Position numbers and translations under genes: made by a program. The notes under the pieces are model-generated. The model saw only the letters and a list, made by a program, of their open reading frames with translations, did not search any database and was not told the DNA's origin. 64,000 nucleotides of DNA from Paramacrobiotus metropolitanus. Taxonomy: Eukaryota > Tardigrada > Eutardigrada > Parachela > Macrobiotidae. Shown here one piece after another: positions 1-11,174 of this stretch; within the stretch, counting starts at the first letter, position 1, and the number at the start of each line of letters is the position of its first letter. The DNA is taken from positions 372,001 to 436,000 of the forward strand of contig NW_026570327.1 in the NCBI RefSeq assembly GCF_019649055.1, written 5' to 3'.

Positions 1-335
1 TTATGGACATTTGGCAATTTCCGTTGCCCGATCAAAATGCACAATTTCTGAGCTGCGATACATGAAAATCTAATAAAATCTCAGAATGGATTATGTCAAA
101 TCAAAATGCTTTATGATGCAACAATCAACATCACACAATATTATACCAGGTGCGACTTAATAACAGATAAAACAAATTTCAAAATATGCAATTTTTATTA
201 TCACAACAATTCGCGGAATACTTAAATTACAAACCGCACAGGTAGTTTTCTTTTCAAATCTTTAGGGATCATAACAAAATCAATTTTACATAAACGGTGA
301 AAGCTTGATCGTCGGCACTCGTGAGCAGAACTTAC

Positions 336-456
336 TGCTTGTCATATCATCGCGCACGTGAATACAAGATAAGGCATAATGTGCGATATCGAAATAGGGA
401 AACATATGAATCCCTTTGACAGTATTGGCAAAATCCAGAAACAGTTCGGGATCCAT
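336..456 (-). CDS. TMEM38: TRIC-type monovalent cation channel (TMEM38 family), first exon only
   Basis: The exon encodes 40 residues starting at the ATG at 456, in a good CCACC-ATG-G context. It ends at a donor (A|GTAAGT, phase 1) at 336/335. The peptide contains MFPYFDIAHYALS, which matches the start of TMEM38A/B, where a nearly identical MFPFFDIAHY segment opens the first membrane helix. TRIC channels sit in the ER/SR membrane and carry counter-ions during calcium release. All later exons lie beyond the left edge, so bases 1-335 are first-intron sequence. The reading frame stays open upstream of the ATG, but only with non-ATG codons. Family assignment rests on this one conserved segment; A versus B cannot be told apart. 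Confidence 0.75.
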
Positions 457-1274
457 GGTGGACAATGGCTCGGATCCCACGCAGAGTCGAAACTTCTCAC
501 AAGGTTCTCAAGTGTGATTTACAACGAGCATCCTTGCCATCAGTCTAATGCGCCACCCGAAAAGGCATCGCAGAACATGGTCCACCGTGCTGCTCCACTG
601 CAAAAAAACACTCAAAGCAAATTCACTATCGATAGTTGCTATAAATAGCTTCCAGCTCTTAAACTGCACTGGAAGCGAATGTTAATAATTTTTAATTTCT
701 CGTCTGCTTATCGCGTACTTCGCGAGTTCGCGTTTGTTTTGAGTCTGCTTTGATGTATGGGACTATCATGGGACTACGTACAGCCTAAAAGCGTTTTGAC
801 AGGCGTCGTTGTGACAGGCGTCGTTTTAGTGCAGCAGCCTCCAGCTTTCACCGTACTGACTTTTTAGAACATATTATTTTTTAAATTTAATTTTTCTTGA
901 ATAATACAAATGAAAGTTTGCGATGAATGCTAATAATAAATAACTGTGTGACTGTGTCTACATAGGTTTCAAAATCCAAGCCGTCTAAAAGAGACTGGGG
1001 AGCGACCCCTCGCTACAACGCTACTAGTGTTGCGAGGGCTCTTGTGAAATTTCCAAAATGGTGATTGGCTGTTCCTTTATGGCATCGTAATGGCACAGTT
1101 TGCGCATAAGCTGCCGAAATCGTCCACTATCCGGCCTATCGTGCTTGTGGCATTCCAACATCTGCCGCTTCTCCAGTTTTCGGGTTTTCGGCGATTGGCG
1201 TAATTCCGCTTCGTTTTGGGACAATCTGAGATCAAGTCCGTTTTGTAAATCTTTATCCAGAAATTTAAACCAAA
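457..1274. other. Divergent intergenic region between TMEM38 and RPS4
   Basis: About 0.8 kb that must hold both promoters. A short direct repeat (two adjacent copies of a 14-15 base unit with core GACAGGCGTCGTT) lies near 797-826. I see no clear TATA box, no convincing coding exon and no RNA gene. Open frames at 379-648 (+) and 1024-1551 (-) overlap real exons or lack family features. Confidence 0.5.
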
Positions 1275-2835
1275 ATGGTAAGTGGATTGACTGAATAATC
1301 TGTTGACGGCGACAGGACAGACGTGTAGCAGAGACCCTGGAGTTCGCGTTCAGAAAGCCAGACAATCTAGTTCTCGATCTGTGGAGTAAGTACTTTCTTT
1401 CGGATTTTGTAGGCTCGCGGCCCGAAAAAGCATCTGAAGCGCTTAGCGGCACCGAAACACTGGATGTTGGACAAGTTGGGTGGAGTTTTCGTAAGTTACC
1501 AATCCTTGCGCAGTCGCAGTTTGCGATCAGGTTCTCTGGGTTCTTGAGCAATCAACTGCATTTTCTTCGAAGGCTCCTCGTCCTAGCTGTGGTCCCCATA
1601 AGCTCCGCGAATCCTTACCACTAATTATCTTTCTCCGGAATCGTTTGAAGTATGCGCTGACTGGTGATGAAGTTAAGAAAATCGTTATGCAGCGATTGAT
1701 CAAAGTTGACGGAAAAGTCCGCACTGATCCCACTTTCCCCGCTGGTTTCATGGGTACGTTTGCTGTTTCTGCTTATTTTCCATTAATTGGGGTAATTCCA
1801 TGTCCGGTCTTCGCAGATGTGATCAATATTGAGCGGACAAACGAGAACTTCCGTCTGATCTACGATACCAAGGGCCGATTCGCAGTTCATCGCATCACGC
1901 CAGAAGAAGCCAAGGTAAGCGTGTTTATTTGTGATCGAATTATTTCCTTAAATTGTTCTTGGCTTTCGGTATTGGTTTGATATTGTAATTTGGGCATTTA
2001 AATTTTTTCATTTTGGGTATTCTGTATAATGAATGTATTCAACGAAATTTTTTGCGGTAGCGATTGTGACTGCGACAGATGGCAGTTTTTGGTAAACGGT
2101 AACGCATTTTAGAATTTTTACGTTGTATTTATTCGAGCAAGTGATACTTTCTTCATCCTAGCTGGGGTGATAATTATTTGCTTTAGTAAGTCCAATCACT
2201 CCATTATCGTAGGCTGTAGCTCCGAGAGGAATTTTTTGAGTGATGAATATTTCGTATGCGATTAGATGTGTACAGTTGTGGTTTTTTTCAGTACAAACTG
2301 TGCCGCGTGAAGAAGTTGGGTGTCGGTCCCAAAGGTGTCCCGTTCTTGGTGACTGGTGACGGCCGCACCATCCGCTATCCAGATCCATTGGTTAAGACCC
2401 ACGATACCATCCAGTTAGATATCGCCAGCAGTAAGATTCTCGACTTCATTAAGTTCGAAGTTGGCAACTTGTGCATGGTTACTGGTGGTCACAACTTGGG
2501 TCGTGTCGGCACCATCACTAGCCGCGAACGACATCCGGGAAGCTTCGACATTGTGCATATTAAGGACTCCTTGGGACACGTTTTTGCCACTCGGTAAGAA
2601 CGTAAAGACGCATGTTTTGTTATGCGGTAGATAAAATGAGGCCGAAGATACTGAGTTTACTTTGGGGGCTGTTCGATTATAACGCTCTGATTCGCATTGC
2701 AGATTGAATTACGTGTTCGTTATTGGAAAGGGTACGAAGCCATATGTCAGTCTCCCCCGCGGAAACGGTATCAGGCTGAGCATTGCGGAAGAGCGAGATC
2801 AGAGAATTGCTGCGAAGAGAGAAACTACTGCATAA
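1275..2835 (+). CDS. RPS4: 40S ribosomal protein S4
   Basis: Six exons: 1275-1277, 1413-1490, 1573-1753, 1817-1914, 2292-2593 and 2703-2835. Together they give 264 residues, against 263 in human. The first coding exon is only the ATG, followed at once by the intron donor; an intron right after the start codon is also the arrangement I recall for animal RPS4 genes. Translation after it begins [17 protein letters not shown] and continues colinearly with the family through the S4 RNA-binding region, the central domain (residues such as [12 protein letters not shown]) and the KOW stretch ([12 protein letters not shown]). The protein is a structural part of the small ribosomal subunit. AATAAA at 2873 follows the stop by 38 bases. 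All phases close, so this model is firm. Confidence 0.97.
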
Positions 2836-2872
2836 TTATTGTTGTATTGCGATTCATCGATGATTTTATGTC

Positions 2873-2878
2873 AATAAA
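2873..2878 (+). terminator. Poly(A) signal of RPS4
   Basis: AATAAA 38 bases downstream of the RPS4 stop codon. Confidence 0.75.
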
Positions 2879-3619
2879 GCGAAAAACACGTCTCTTTAAT
2901 CCGTATAAATTACAGCTGTAGTAGGAAAAGGCTTGCCGAATGGTTACAATACTAGTAATTACGTAGTTTTTGAATAATTATTATCTTCAAACATTGTCCA
3001 ACATACAGATCTAGATTAATTTTATGTACTATGTATAGCTGCAAAGTGTGAAGTTTGACTTTGAACGTTAATGTGGAATTCGTAGAAGACAGCATTACTG
3101 TAATTAGGAACAAATTAACTAATGGTAAAACGAAATAACTCTGAAATACAAATTGGTCTGGAATACCGGAACTACGGAGTGACCAATGACCATCCGGTCA
3201 ACTGTAGAAAACTTAATAATAACCGGTATGCATGAAGATTACAGACTTTACCACTCTGGCTCCTTTAATCATTAGACGGTAGAGTGACGCAGTGCAATGA
3301 GTGCATGCAATTTCCTTTCGCACGATCATTCTGCTCAGCACAGCTCTACCTTTTTTGCATTTGTGCAGCTAAATTTTCTTGCACTGTCTAGCTTTAAATT
3401 GATACATTTAATAATTTTAATTTACGTCAATGACAACTCGACAAGTACCATACACAGTGAGGTAGTGAAGCGCTGTGTAGAAAATTCAGCATAACATTAA
3501 AAAACTTTTATGGAAACAAGCAAAACAATCACACGGAACTCAGTGCCAATTTGCCAAATACCAGTACCAAAAAGTAACTAATTTGGCATAAAATTACAAA
3601 ACAGATCAAACAAATCATA
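2879..3619. other. Intergenic, convergent RPS4 / TBCC 3' ends
   Basis: AT-rich sequence between two convergent genes. I see no exon, repeat or RNA gene; the short open frame at 3297-3494 has no recognisable features. Confidence 0.5.
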
Positions 3620-5238
3620 TCAAATCTTGAAAACCGCTCGTTCGCTCTCGGGAATGATTCTAACATTGGGAGAACGCTTTTTAGACACAACGTAGTCAAA
3701 ATCTTGCACATTCTGCCAGTTGTTATTCTCCTCCTGTGCAAGGTTTGCTGCTTCGAAATCTTTTTCCAAACCGTCATACCGCAATGTGTAGGGTCCAAAT
3801 TGTGCATTCGTTGTGTTTTCAATTATGCCAGCACTGGCCAGGTGGACGTAGCATTGCAAATCCGAAGAATTGTGCACACGCAGTTGTTGACATGCCGCAA
3901 CAATGGTGCAGCGGCAACAGCCGGCTATAAATACCGATGTACGGACCGGACCGCAGATTATAGTGCAATCGCGAAGATTATTCATGTACACAGTAGAGGC
4001 TCCGGATTCCAGCAGGATTTCGCAGCTGTTCATATTTGTCAGATTTACATCCTTATTAGTCAGCGATTTCCTCGGCAGTCGCAACTTGGAGTTAGCAACA
4101 TTACTAAAGCCACACGAGAAAGCGCTGTCCACTTCTGATGTCGCAGCAGGCAGGTGACTACTTCCATTTTTCACAGAATCTGTAATACACTGCACTTTAA
4201 TATCACTTGGAAAATTATTCGAAAACCTTGTTAAGAAAGTATTAACAAAAACTATTAGTCCATCAGCGAAACTGCGGTCAAAACGTTACAACTTGCGACC
4301 AATTTAAATATTTAATCCAAAAAAGTATTGCAAATCTTGATTAAAATTACATTTTCTCAATTTTTCTGATTAAATTCATGTACAACAAACGGTTAGTTGC
4401 AAACCAAAAATTAATTACACATCAACAACTCTGCGTCAAAGTTAAGGCTGTTCAGTGTAGAGTCTGTGGACTGTACGCTGTTAATTTTTCTTATTAAAAT
4501 ACGCATACAAACACACTGTTCTGTCTGTTCGCAAAATTAACACGGTAAAGGGTAAAAAAAAAATAAAAAGTGCAGTAGTAGAAGATGCTAGCAGCTTACA
4601 ACAAGATTAATGGCACTAAATACCGCAATTTCATTTACAAATGATAAAATCATAAATCTAAAAATTTCGTTACCTGATACGCTCGGAACATGGCATTCAC
4701 CGGAGCTTTTTGTTAATAGCTTAGCTCCATTTTCAACAGGACTGACAAGATTCTGATCCACCACGATTTCACTCACAGGTTTCACTTCACTACCGGATGC
4801 AGGAGCCGTAGCACCTTTCCGAAAAGAAAAGCCACCACCGCTCTTCTTCGCCTGAAGTTTCTCGGATAGTAGTTTATTGGTATTTTGCAGATGGCTCTGG
4901 AAGAAGCGCTGATCGTATGCTGGAATATAACTCGCTGCATCGACAAACACACCGTTCAGACGCTCAAGCTCTGTCTTAGCTTTCTGGTATGCGACTTCCA
5001 AATCGCCCTTCGACAGAGCAGAAGGATTTAAACCTTGCAGAGATTTCTCTAAGGATGTTAGATCTCTTTTCAAATTGTCGGAAATGTTCTCCACTGGTGC
5101 AGCACAAGACTCCGTACGCGCAGTCAACGAACACTTTCCACTGGAACCAGACTTACAAGGAGAACCAAAACCAGCAGCTTCCCAGTGGGAAGGAAGGATA
5201 TCTTTGACACTATCACAGTCGCTATCAGGAACCACCAT
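3620..5238 (-). CDS. TBCC: Tubulin-folding cofactor C
   Basis: Two exons, 5238-4674 and 4179-3620, joined in phase 1; they encode 374 residues. The start is the ATG at 5238; the frame extends upstream only through a TTG. The N-terminal half is a hydrophilic helical region, as in the spectrin-like tubulin-binding domain of TBCC (roughly residues 45-110). The C-terminal half is a C-CAP beta-helix domain with the hallmark run GPVRTSVFIAGCCRC followed by ACQQLRVHNSSD. The Arg in QQLR is at the position of the catalytic arginine finger that makes TBCC, with cofactors D and E, stimulate GTP hydrolysis by tubulin and release folded heterodimers. This role is known for the family. The only intron is 494 bp. 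Human TBCC is slightly shorter (346 residues). Confidence 0.93.
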
Positions 5239-5800
5239 TTTCAAATTCTACTGTAATTATACCAAATTCCCAACGAATAGTCTTCCAGAATATTTAGAAG
5301 TCAAGAAGTTGCAGCGACTACCCCCTGGCAGATCTATGCCAATGAAGGATGCGCGTAAGTAATTATATGGATCAGAGTATCATCAGATTATCCCAGTCCC
5401 AGAATCCATCATATGCAAATACGTTTTGGACATCTTAATCATCTTATCATACCTCGAAATTAAAATTTTAAAAAGCTAAGAAAACTAACAATAAGATAAG
5501 ATAAGTAAATTGTGTCGCGAAGTTCACCACCAGGTTTTCAACAGCAACTGACTGGTGAGCAACTCGTATCAAACGTGATTCATACGAAAATGGGAATCAG
5601 TACAGCAGAGGCTGAGCAGACAGCAGCACAGCAGCGTGACTCATTAATTTTTTTACCCATTTGTTTAGCGGCTTTAGCCATTATTTTTGATTTTAAAAAA
5701 CTTAAAATAATTATTAACAGAAGCAAAGACTAAGGTGACTTCCTAATCTATTTATTCACATTAATCAATATTGTGTCATAAAATTACATTCATATATCAT
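5239..5800. other. Intergenic, upstream of TBCC
   Basis: Contains the TBCC promoter on the minus strand. The open frame at 5512-5733 (+) is Gln-rich then Lys-rich without recognisable motifs, and I do not call it. Confidence 0.4.
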
Positions 5801-6074
5801 AATTACCGTATTTTTCGAATTTAAAGCCTCCTCCAAAATTGAAGCCTCCTCTATCGTATAAGCCTCCCCCCACCTTAGTTCGAAAATTTAGTAACCTCCT
5901 CCGCATTAGAAGCCTCTCTCTATATACGGTGTATAGCAATTACGCTAGTTTAAAGGCTTTGAAAATTTAAAAGCCTCCTCCACAATATAAGCCTCCTCTG
6001 CTGTATAAGCCTCTCCCCAGGCACCTTTAAAAATTTAGAAGCCCAGGGCTTCTAATTCGAAAAATACGGTAATT
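5801..6074. mobile_element. Miniature inverted-repeat element (MITE-like), 274 bp
   Basis: The ends are perfect 21-bp inverted repeats: 5801-5821 reads AATTACCGTATTTTTCGAATT and 6054-6074 is its exact reverse complement. Imperfect pairing continues inward (GAATTTAAAGCC against GAATTAGAAGCC). The inside carries repeated units ending in AAGCCTCCTC at roughly 20-base spacing (near 5827, 5843, 5850, 5910, 5970, 5990 and 6007). There is no coding capacity. This is the structure of a non-autonomous terminal-inverted-repeat DNA transposon. From memory, ends with CCGTATTTTTCG occur in widespread mariner/pogo-like elements of animals, but the family assignment is inference. A TA just outside the CCGTA core could be the target duplication. 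Confidence 0.8.
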
Positions 6075-6864
6075 TTCGCATTGATTTCAAAAGTGACCAT
6101 TGCTAATTTGCTATTGCTAGAGAATAAAAGTTATTTCTCTATGGCCAGTCTCGCAAATTTTTATGCAAAGCATTGCTACGCACGTCTGGCACTTCGCGTT
6201 AATCCTCTTGTCCTATATTCTCTTTATGAATTCAGTTTTTTTCTGGTCTGGTTAATTTTCTTGTAAGTAATCCGCAAAGTTATTAATTTTTAAACTTCGC
6301 GGATTACATGGGTGGGTAGCCGGCACTAGCCGCCAAATTATTCTATGAGATCACTTTAACTGTATTTTGTAGTTCATAACTTAATATGAACAAATAACAG
6401 TATCCAACGGTGCAGTGATTTATAATGCAAAACATCAAACCCATGAATACGAGCAGTAGTTACATAAATATTTTGCTTTCTAATCTATTTTATTTTAGAA
6501 AATATTAATGATGTTTAAACTTTCAAGGTCAACCAATGGTTGTCAGGACACTAGCCAAGGCTGCGCCAACTCCGCCTTCTGCCAGTCAGTCATTCCTGGC
6601 TGACTCACATGATTGCAAGCAGACAACCACGGACACGCAAAGAAGCACCACCGGAATGGTGTGTGGAAATCAGCATCTGCGTTTCCCTTTGAGTTTGAGC
6701 AACACAGTATCCTGTTTGCTTTGTTGTTTTATTAATATTTCCAGCTTATTGTGTCGCATACCCTGACAAAACGGGCTGGAGCTTATTTTTTTCATGCAAG
6801 CACCTGTGCACTCCCGTCTTCCCGCCAGTAGCAGCTAATAAGCGAACAGTTTGGCGGCGATAAA
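6075..6864. other. Intergenic, upstream of GILT-like gene
   Basis: No confident gene. Open frames at 6081-6266 and 6536-6766 (+) have no family features. The part just before 6865 should hold the promoter and 5' UTR of the next gene. Confidence 0.4.
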
Positions 6865-9800
6865 ATGGTGACCAGCTTGCGAAATCGTAACAATGCGGGC
6901 TCCATAAAGAAATTCTGGAAATGGCACGGTCGTCCGCGTTACGTTTTTGAAGCTGCCTTTCTGCTGATTTCCATTGCCTTGGTGTTTCTGGCGTACCGTT
7001 ACTATTTTGGTGAATCTTTCGATGAAACCGTGTGTGGAAAACCTCTGCGCGAATTGTGCCTGTTAGATGATCGCATCATTCACGCTTGCAAGGTCGGTAA
7101 CAACATTAAAATAATAATGTACTAAATCGATTGCCGTGGCGGTGGCGAATTATGTGTGAATTGCAATTATGCCACTCAAATCGGTCAGATGGTGGATGGT
7201 GTGCACTAGGCGCTTATTTACAGATTGCTGCCAGTTGTCCGGACATCAAGCAGCAAAAAGAAGACGAAAATGCCGCAAAGATGGCTGCCGTGCCGCTTGT
7301 GTTAGTGGAAGTGTTTTACGAGGTTTTATGTCCGGACAGTAAAGATTTTGTTATCGATCAGGTTCGTGTGTGTTGATGTTGAGTGCATTAGCACGTTAGA
7401 TTACATAATGGGATTGCATATTGATCGGTAGATTTATCCGACGGTGCAAAAGATTGGTGGAATTGTCAATATCTCAATGGTCCCCTTCGGAAAAGCAGAA
7501 GTAAGACATGGTCAACATTCTTAGAGCACTTTACCGTTACAGCCTGGTGTATTTGCTTTTATGTACAAGATGAAGAATAATAGTCGCTTAAAAGGTAGCA
7601 GCATCTATTCACGGTCCTTGAACCAGATTTAATTGAAAACCAGCGAAGCGTCTGCAAGTATTTATCTGCTCCTGCGTGATAAATTCATATTTCGGCTATG
7701 ATTTTTTACTTCACTGGATTATAACCGCGTTTGATCGATAAGCCGTAAATTTAGGGCTGAAACTATGAAGGAGGTTTTTAATAAGTTTTGCATAACACTG
7801 ATATCAGTTCGCATGGAGTTTTTAGCTTTTTTGCGTATATGCGAGTATGCACATGCAGATAGATATTCAGTTTTAAAGAAAAAAAGCATTTGATTACAGT
7901 AATTACTAGCACAGTTTATTAATTTGCAATAGAATTTGTTTTGCATGAATTCACCTGTTAGTCGTCCGACTCATTCCGCATTCGCTCAGTAACACGTTGG
8001 CTTAAATTTATTTTTCCGTTATTAAGTTTGCTCTGTTTAAAGTCTAATCTCATCCGAAGATTTTAGACAACGTTATTTGAATGTCATTAAATATATAATT
8101 TTCTTTAATTTTTTGTAGATGTTTTTTGCTAGCTTTTCCGATTCCCTTAACAATAAGTTTAAACTTTAACGAACAATATTCCGGGAATACAGTATAGTAC
8201 GTACTGTACTTCGGATCCTGTTATTAGTGATTTACGATTGTTAGCAGTTGCCGTTGCGGTTTTATTTATATTTGTCCAGTACTGACCGCGGCTGCGAATA
8301 ACATGTTTTATCATCAGTAATGACTCTATGACGATGACCAACGCGCGGGGTTGTTACGAGTTTGTGATTACACCGTGGGGTTAGCGATGATCCATAAAGT
8401 AGTTTCAGGGATGTTGTGGAATCTATTTCCGTCCAGCTGGGCTCATGGCAGCCTGTCAGTTCCCTTGTAGTTTCCCTTATCTGAGCCCCCATTTGACGGA
8501 CGTGTCCAAATGACAAATCTAATTTATATGCATGCCCTTGTCACCGATTTGAGTAAGCAGCTCTTGTTTATCTCCCGAGCAGCTGCAGTGTCTGTACCGG
8601 ACACACACACTGGTCATGATTTGTGGGGTCAAGCCTGTCGAGTGCAGACGAGTATTCCCGTGAGATAGCCATGCTTTTGTCGAAAGCATTACAATTGTGG
8701 TGGCTTCCATCACAAAGTGAGCCAAGTGGGAAATTGGGAGCATGACGACGGATTCATTCCGGTCAGCTCAGAGCTTAATTAGATGTGGCTTATGCTTTAC
8801 TCTGTGGCCAAGTGAACCATCAGGAAATCACACTTTATACACCCTTGTTGAACTGCATAGCCCTGACGAGAATTGTAATCGATTGGCGATTTGGCACTAA
8901 GATTGTCCGAAGTTATTACGAAGTCGTGCTGTGATAACGGTTTCATGTTCTACTACAAAGTTTATCAAAACAGTTAATCCTGTTTGCGAATATAGAGCTA
9001 CAAGTGCTGCATTGCGTATTAATTCACACGGTATCGGTTTCACATTTATGTTGCTGCTTATTAGCTAAACATTTTTGCCTGTAGGAAAGGAAGGATGGTG
9101 AAGAATACATTTTCTCGTGTCAACATGGCGAAAAAGAATGCAAAGGAAATTTGGTGCAGGTATTGATAATTTGATAATTAAAGGTTTTGATAATTAAATT
9201 ATTGCGTCAGCTGTCGTGCCGATTTTATTTACGAGTAATGGATAACATGCTTACGAACAAATCGGAAAAACGTTCTGTGTTTCAGACGTGCGCGATTGGT
9301 GTTTTGGGCGATAAAGACCGGAATCTGGCCATCAGTTTTATTAACTGCATGGAGATTTCGCATGATCCAGCTACATCAGGGCCGGCGGTGAGTCAGTTAA
9401 ATTTGTTGATGTGAAACTGTTCACCAACGTAAGTGCTTTTATTTCGATATTTTACAGTGTGCTAAGGATATTGGAATTGACTATAAACCGATTGAAGCCT
9501 GTGTAGCCGGAAAATTAGGCAACCAGTTGCAGCATATTATGGCTCAACGAACATTAACACTGAATCCCAAACTTTATTGGGTGCCATGGGTGGTGCTGAA
9601 CGGGGTCAGTATTAGCTGAGCCTGTATCAATAATTCCATGGTCTATATCATACCGGTTTTAGCTGTGCTTGCAGTTTATTGTTGTTTACTTGTGATCATT
9701 ACCGCTTTACATATCCGAATGTTAATTTGCTTTGCAATTTGTCTGCAGGTTCATACAGAAGACATTCAGCGCAAATGTCTTGCCGATCTCCGCGGTGTTA

Positions 9801-10064
9801 TTTGTGATGCTTATAAGGTAAGCTATGAGTTATGCATAATGCCATTCTGATTCTGCTGATACGAACTTGCAATAAATGAAAGCCAATGATTTTTTGTACC
9901 ATCTTTCCTTAAACCGTAAATGTACATTGTACATGTACATGTTTAGTAGGAGAAATTGTAAGAAATTGTAGACATGCGTAATTTGATTTCATGAGTTCAG
10001 CATTGTTTGTCGTCTGCAGTCCTGCAGCATTTGTCGTTTATTTACTTCAGTACGACCAGCCTAG
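6865..10064 (+). CDS. GILT-like lysosomal thiol reductase, N-terminally membrane-anchored
   Basis: Eight exons, all joined in phase 0: 6865-7092, 7224-7361, 7432-7500, 9085-9159, 9286-9387, 9458-9604, 9749-9817 and 10020-10064. They encode about 290 residues. Residues 28-47 form a hydrophobic segment after a basic stretch, so this is probably a type II membrane or signal-anchor protein. The fold begins with VLVEVFYEVLCPDS at the thioredoxin-like active site (residues 112-115, CPDS). It continues through MVPFGKAE, a CQHG-x2-EC segment, the INCMEI region and VPWVVLNG, all in the order seen in the GILT family (Pfam GILT). Family members reduce disulfides in lysosomes. The active site keeps only the first cysteine. 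The donor of intron 1 (GTCGGT) is weak, and the last 14-residue exon is less certain than the rest. Confidence 0.88.
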
Positions 10065-10095
10065 TTTAATATTGCTATTCTTGAATGGTCCAAGA

Positions 10096-10101
10096 AATAA
10101 A
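10096..10101 (+). terminator. Poly(A) signal of the GILT-like gene
   Basis: AATAAA 32 bases after the predicted TAG; its position supports the last-exon call. Confidence 0.6.
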
Positions 10102-10551
10102 TAATAAGTGACAAGTGAGCTGTAAGATGGTTTTTATTAAAGGGACCAAAGCCTCCAGGCTGTGAGGATACTAAAAGCTGACAACGAGAGGCCGAAACTA
10201 CTTGAGAATGGGTGGATATTTTCGGTGTACTCTCTTCCTGTGATATTCCAATTCCGGATTTTATTAAAGACTCATCAGATAGCAAGTGATGGATTGTAGT
10301 GTGCTGTGGACTGAGTTTCGGTGCCGATCGTTGGATGGCTTTTAAGGATTTTCTTTTGTATGTTACTTGTTTGAAGCATTCGCTCTATCTGTAACTACGG
10401 AATTGTTTTAACGAGTTGAACAAGTTATCAGATGTTTATTCTGCTGAGTAAGTATCTTTCCCGGTCACAAATGCAGTATTTATGTATTGGTTTTTATGTT
10501 GGATCTGGTTGTTGTTTTTTTATCATTTCTGTTTGAAATTACGTACTATAG

Positions 10552-10882
10552 ATGTTTGCCCTTGGACTCTACTGTATCGATGCTAGCGCTCGCGAATAAA
10601 ATACTTCAAGATATTCCTACATTGTTTGCTGAATCGTTTTTGGATTATATTATCGTAGGTTCGACAAATTGTATCCTTCGTACATGTACATTGTGCTGTG
10701 CTTCTATTCTGCATGCGAAACAACGAAAGCTGAAAAATGTTCAACTTGGCCAGCAAATCTTCAAAAAATTCAAAACAGACGTTGAATCAGTAATCAGACG
10801 AGACTGTCACCCGGGCAAACTACAACGGGCACTGGTGCGCTGCCACTTCCAGATGCCGTTTGAGGCTTTGAACTGCAAATAG
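10552..10882 (+). CDS. Hypothetical exon or small gene, unrecognised
   Basis: An open frame runs from an acceptor-like CTATAG at 10551 to a TAG at 10882. It encodes about 109 residues, with a hydrophobic helix-like first half and a Lys/Arg-rich second half containing several Cys. An ATG for the same frame lies at 10487. Upstream GT donors in plausible phase are weak, so I cannot complete a gene. It lies between the GILT-like gene and FAN1 on the same strand and does not resemble the missing N-terminal part of FAN1. It may be an untracked small gene or chance. Confidence 0.25.
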
Positions 10883-11174
10883 AGCGGGAAGTGTTCTCAG
10901 TTTTTACATTTCTGACAACAGTGACAAGATTTTGCTACTAGTCGCAGCTGCACAAACTAGGGTAAGTACTAAGTATCCTGCAGGAGTAGGTGCAACTGCA
11001 TAAGTACATTTTACGCTGCTACAGGCATTGGTGGAGGCTGAGGCTGATGGAGCTGATTTAATGGAGATTCATGTTTTATCCTGAGGAACGATGAATTTAA
11101 CGGATATTAAGTAGCTACACAGTAGCTGCTACTGTGTAAACATTACGGCTTTCTAGTTTACTGCCTATTTTATT

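Noticed and set aside
379-648. 89-codon plus-strand open frame over the TMEM38 exon
   Set aside because: It is the antisense shadow of the conserved TMEM38 exon and continues into promoter sequence.
1024-1551. 175-codon minus-strand open frame across RPS4 exons 1-2
   Set aside because: It is antisense to confirmed RPS4 exons and has no recognisable features.
7126-7198. Cys-rich in-frame stretch (CRGGGELCVNC) between GILT exons 1 and 2
   Set aside because: It has no AG acceptor before it. Skipping it joins exon 1 to exon 2 in phase 0 with the family's reading, so I treat it as intron.
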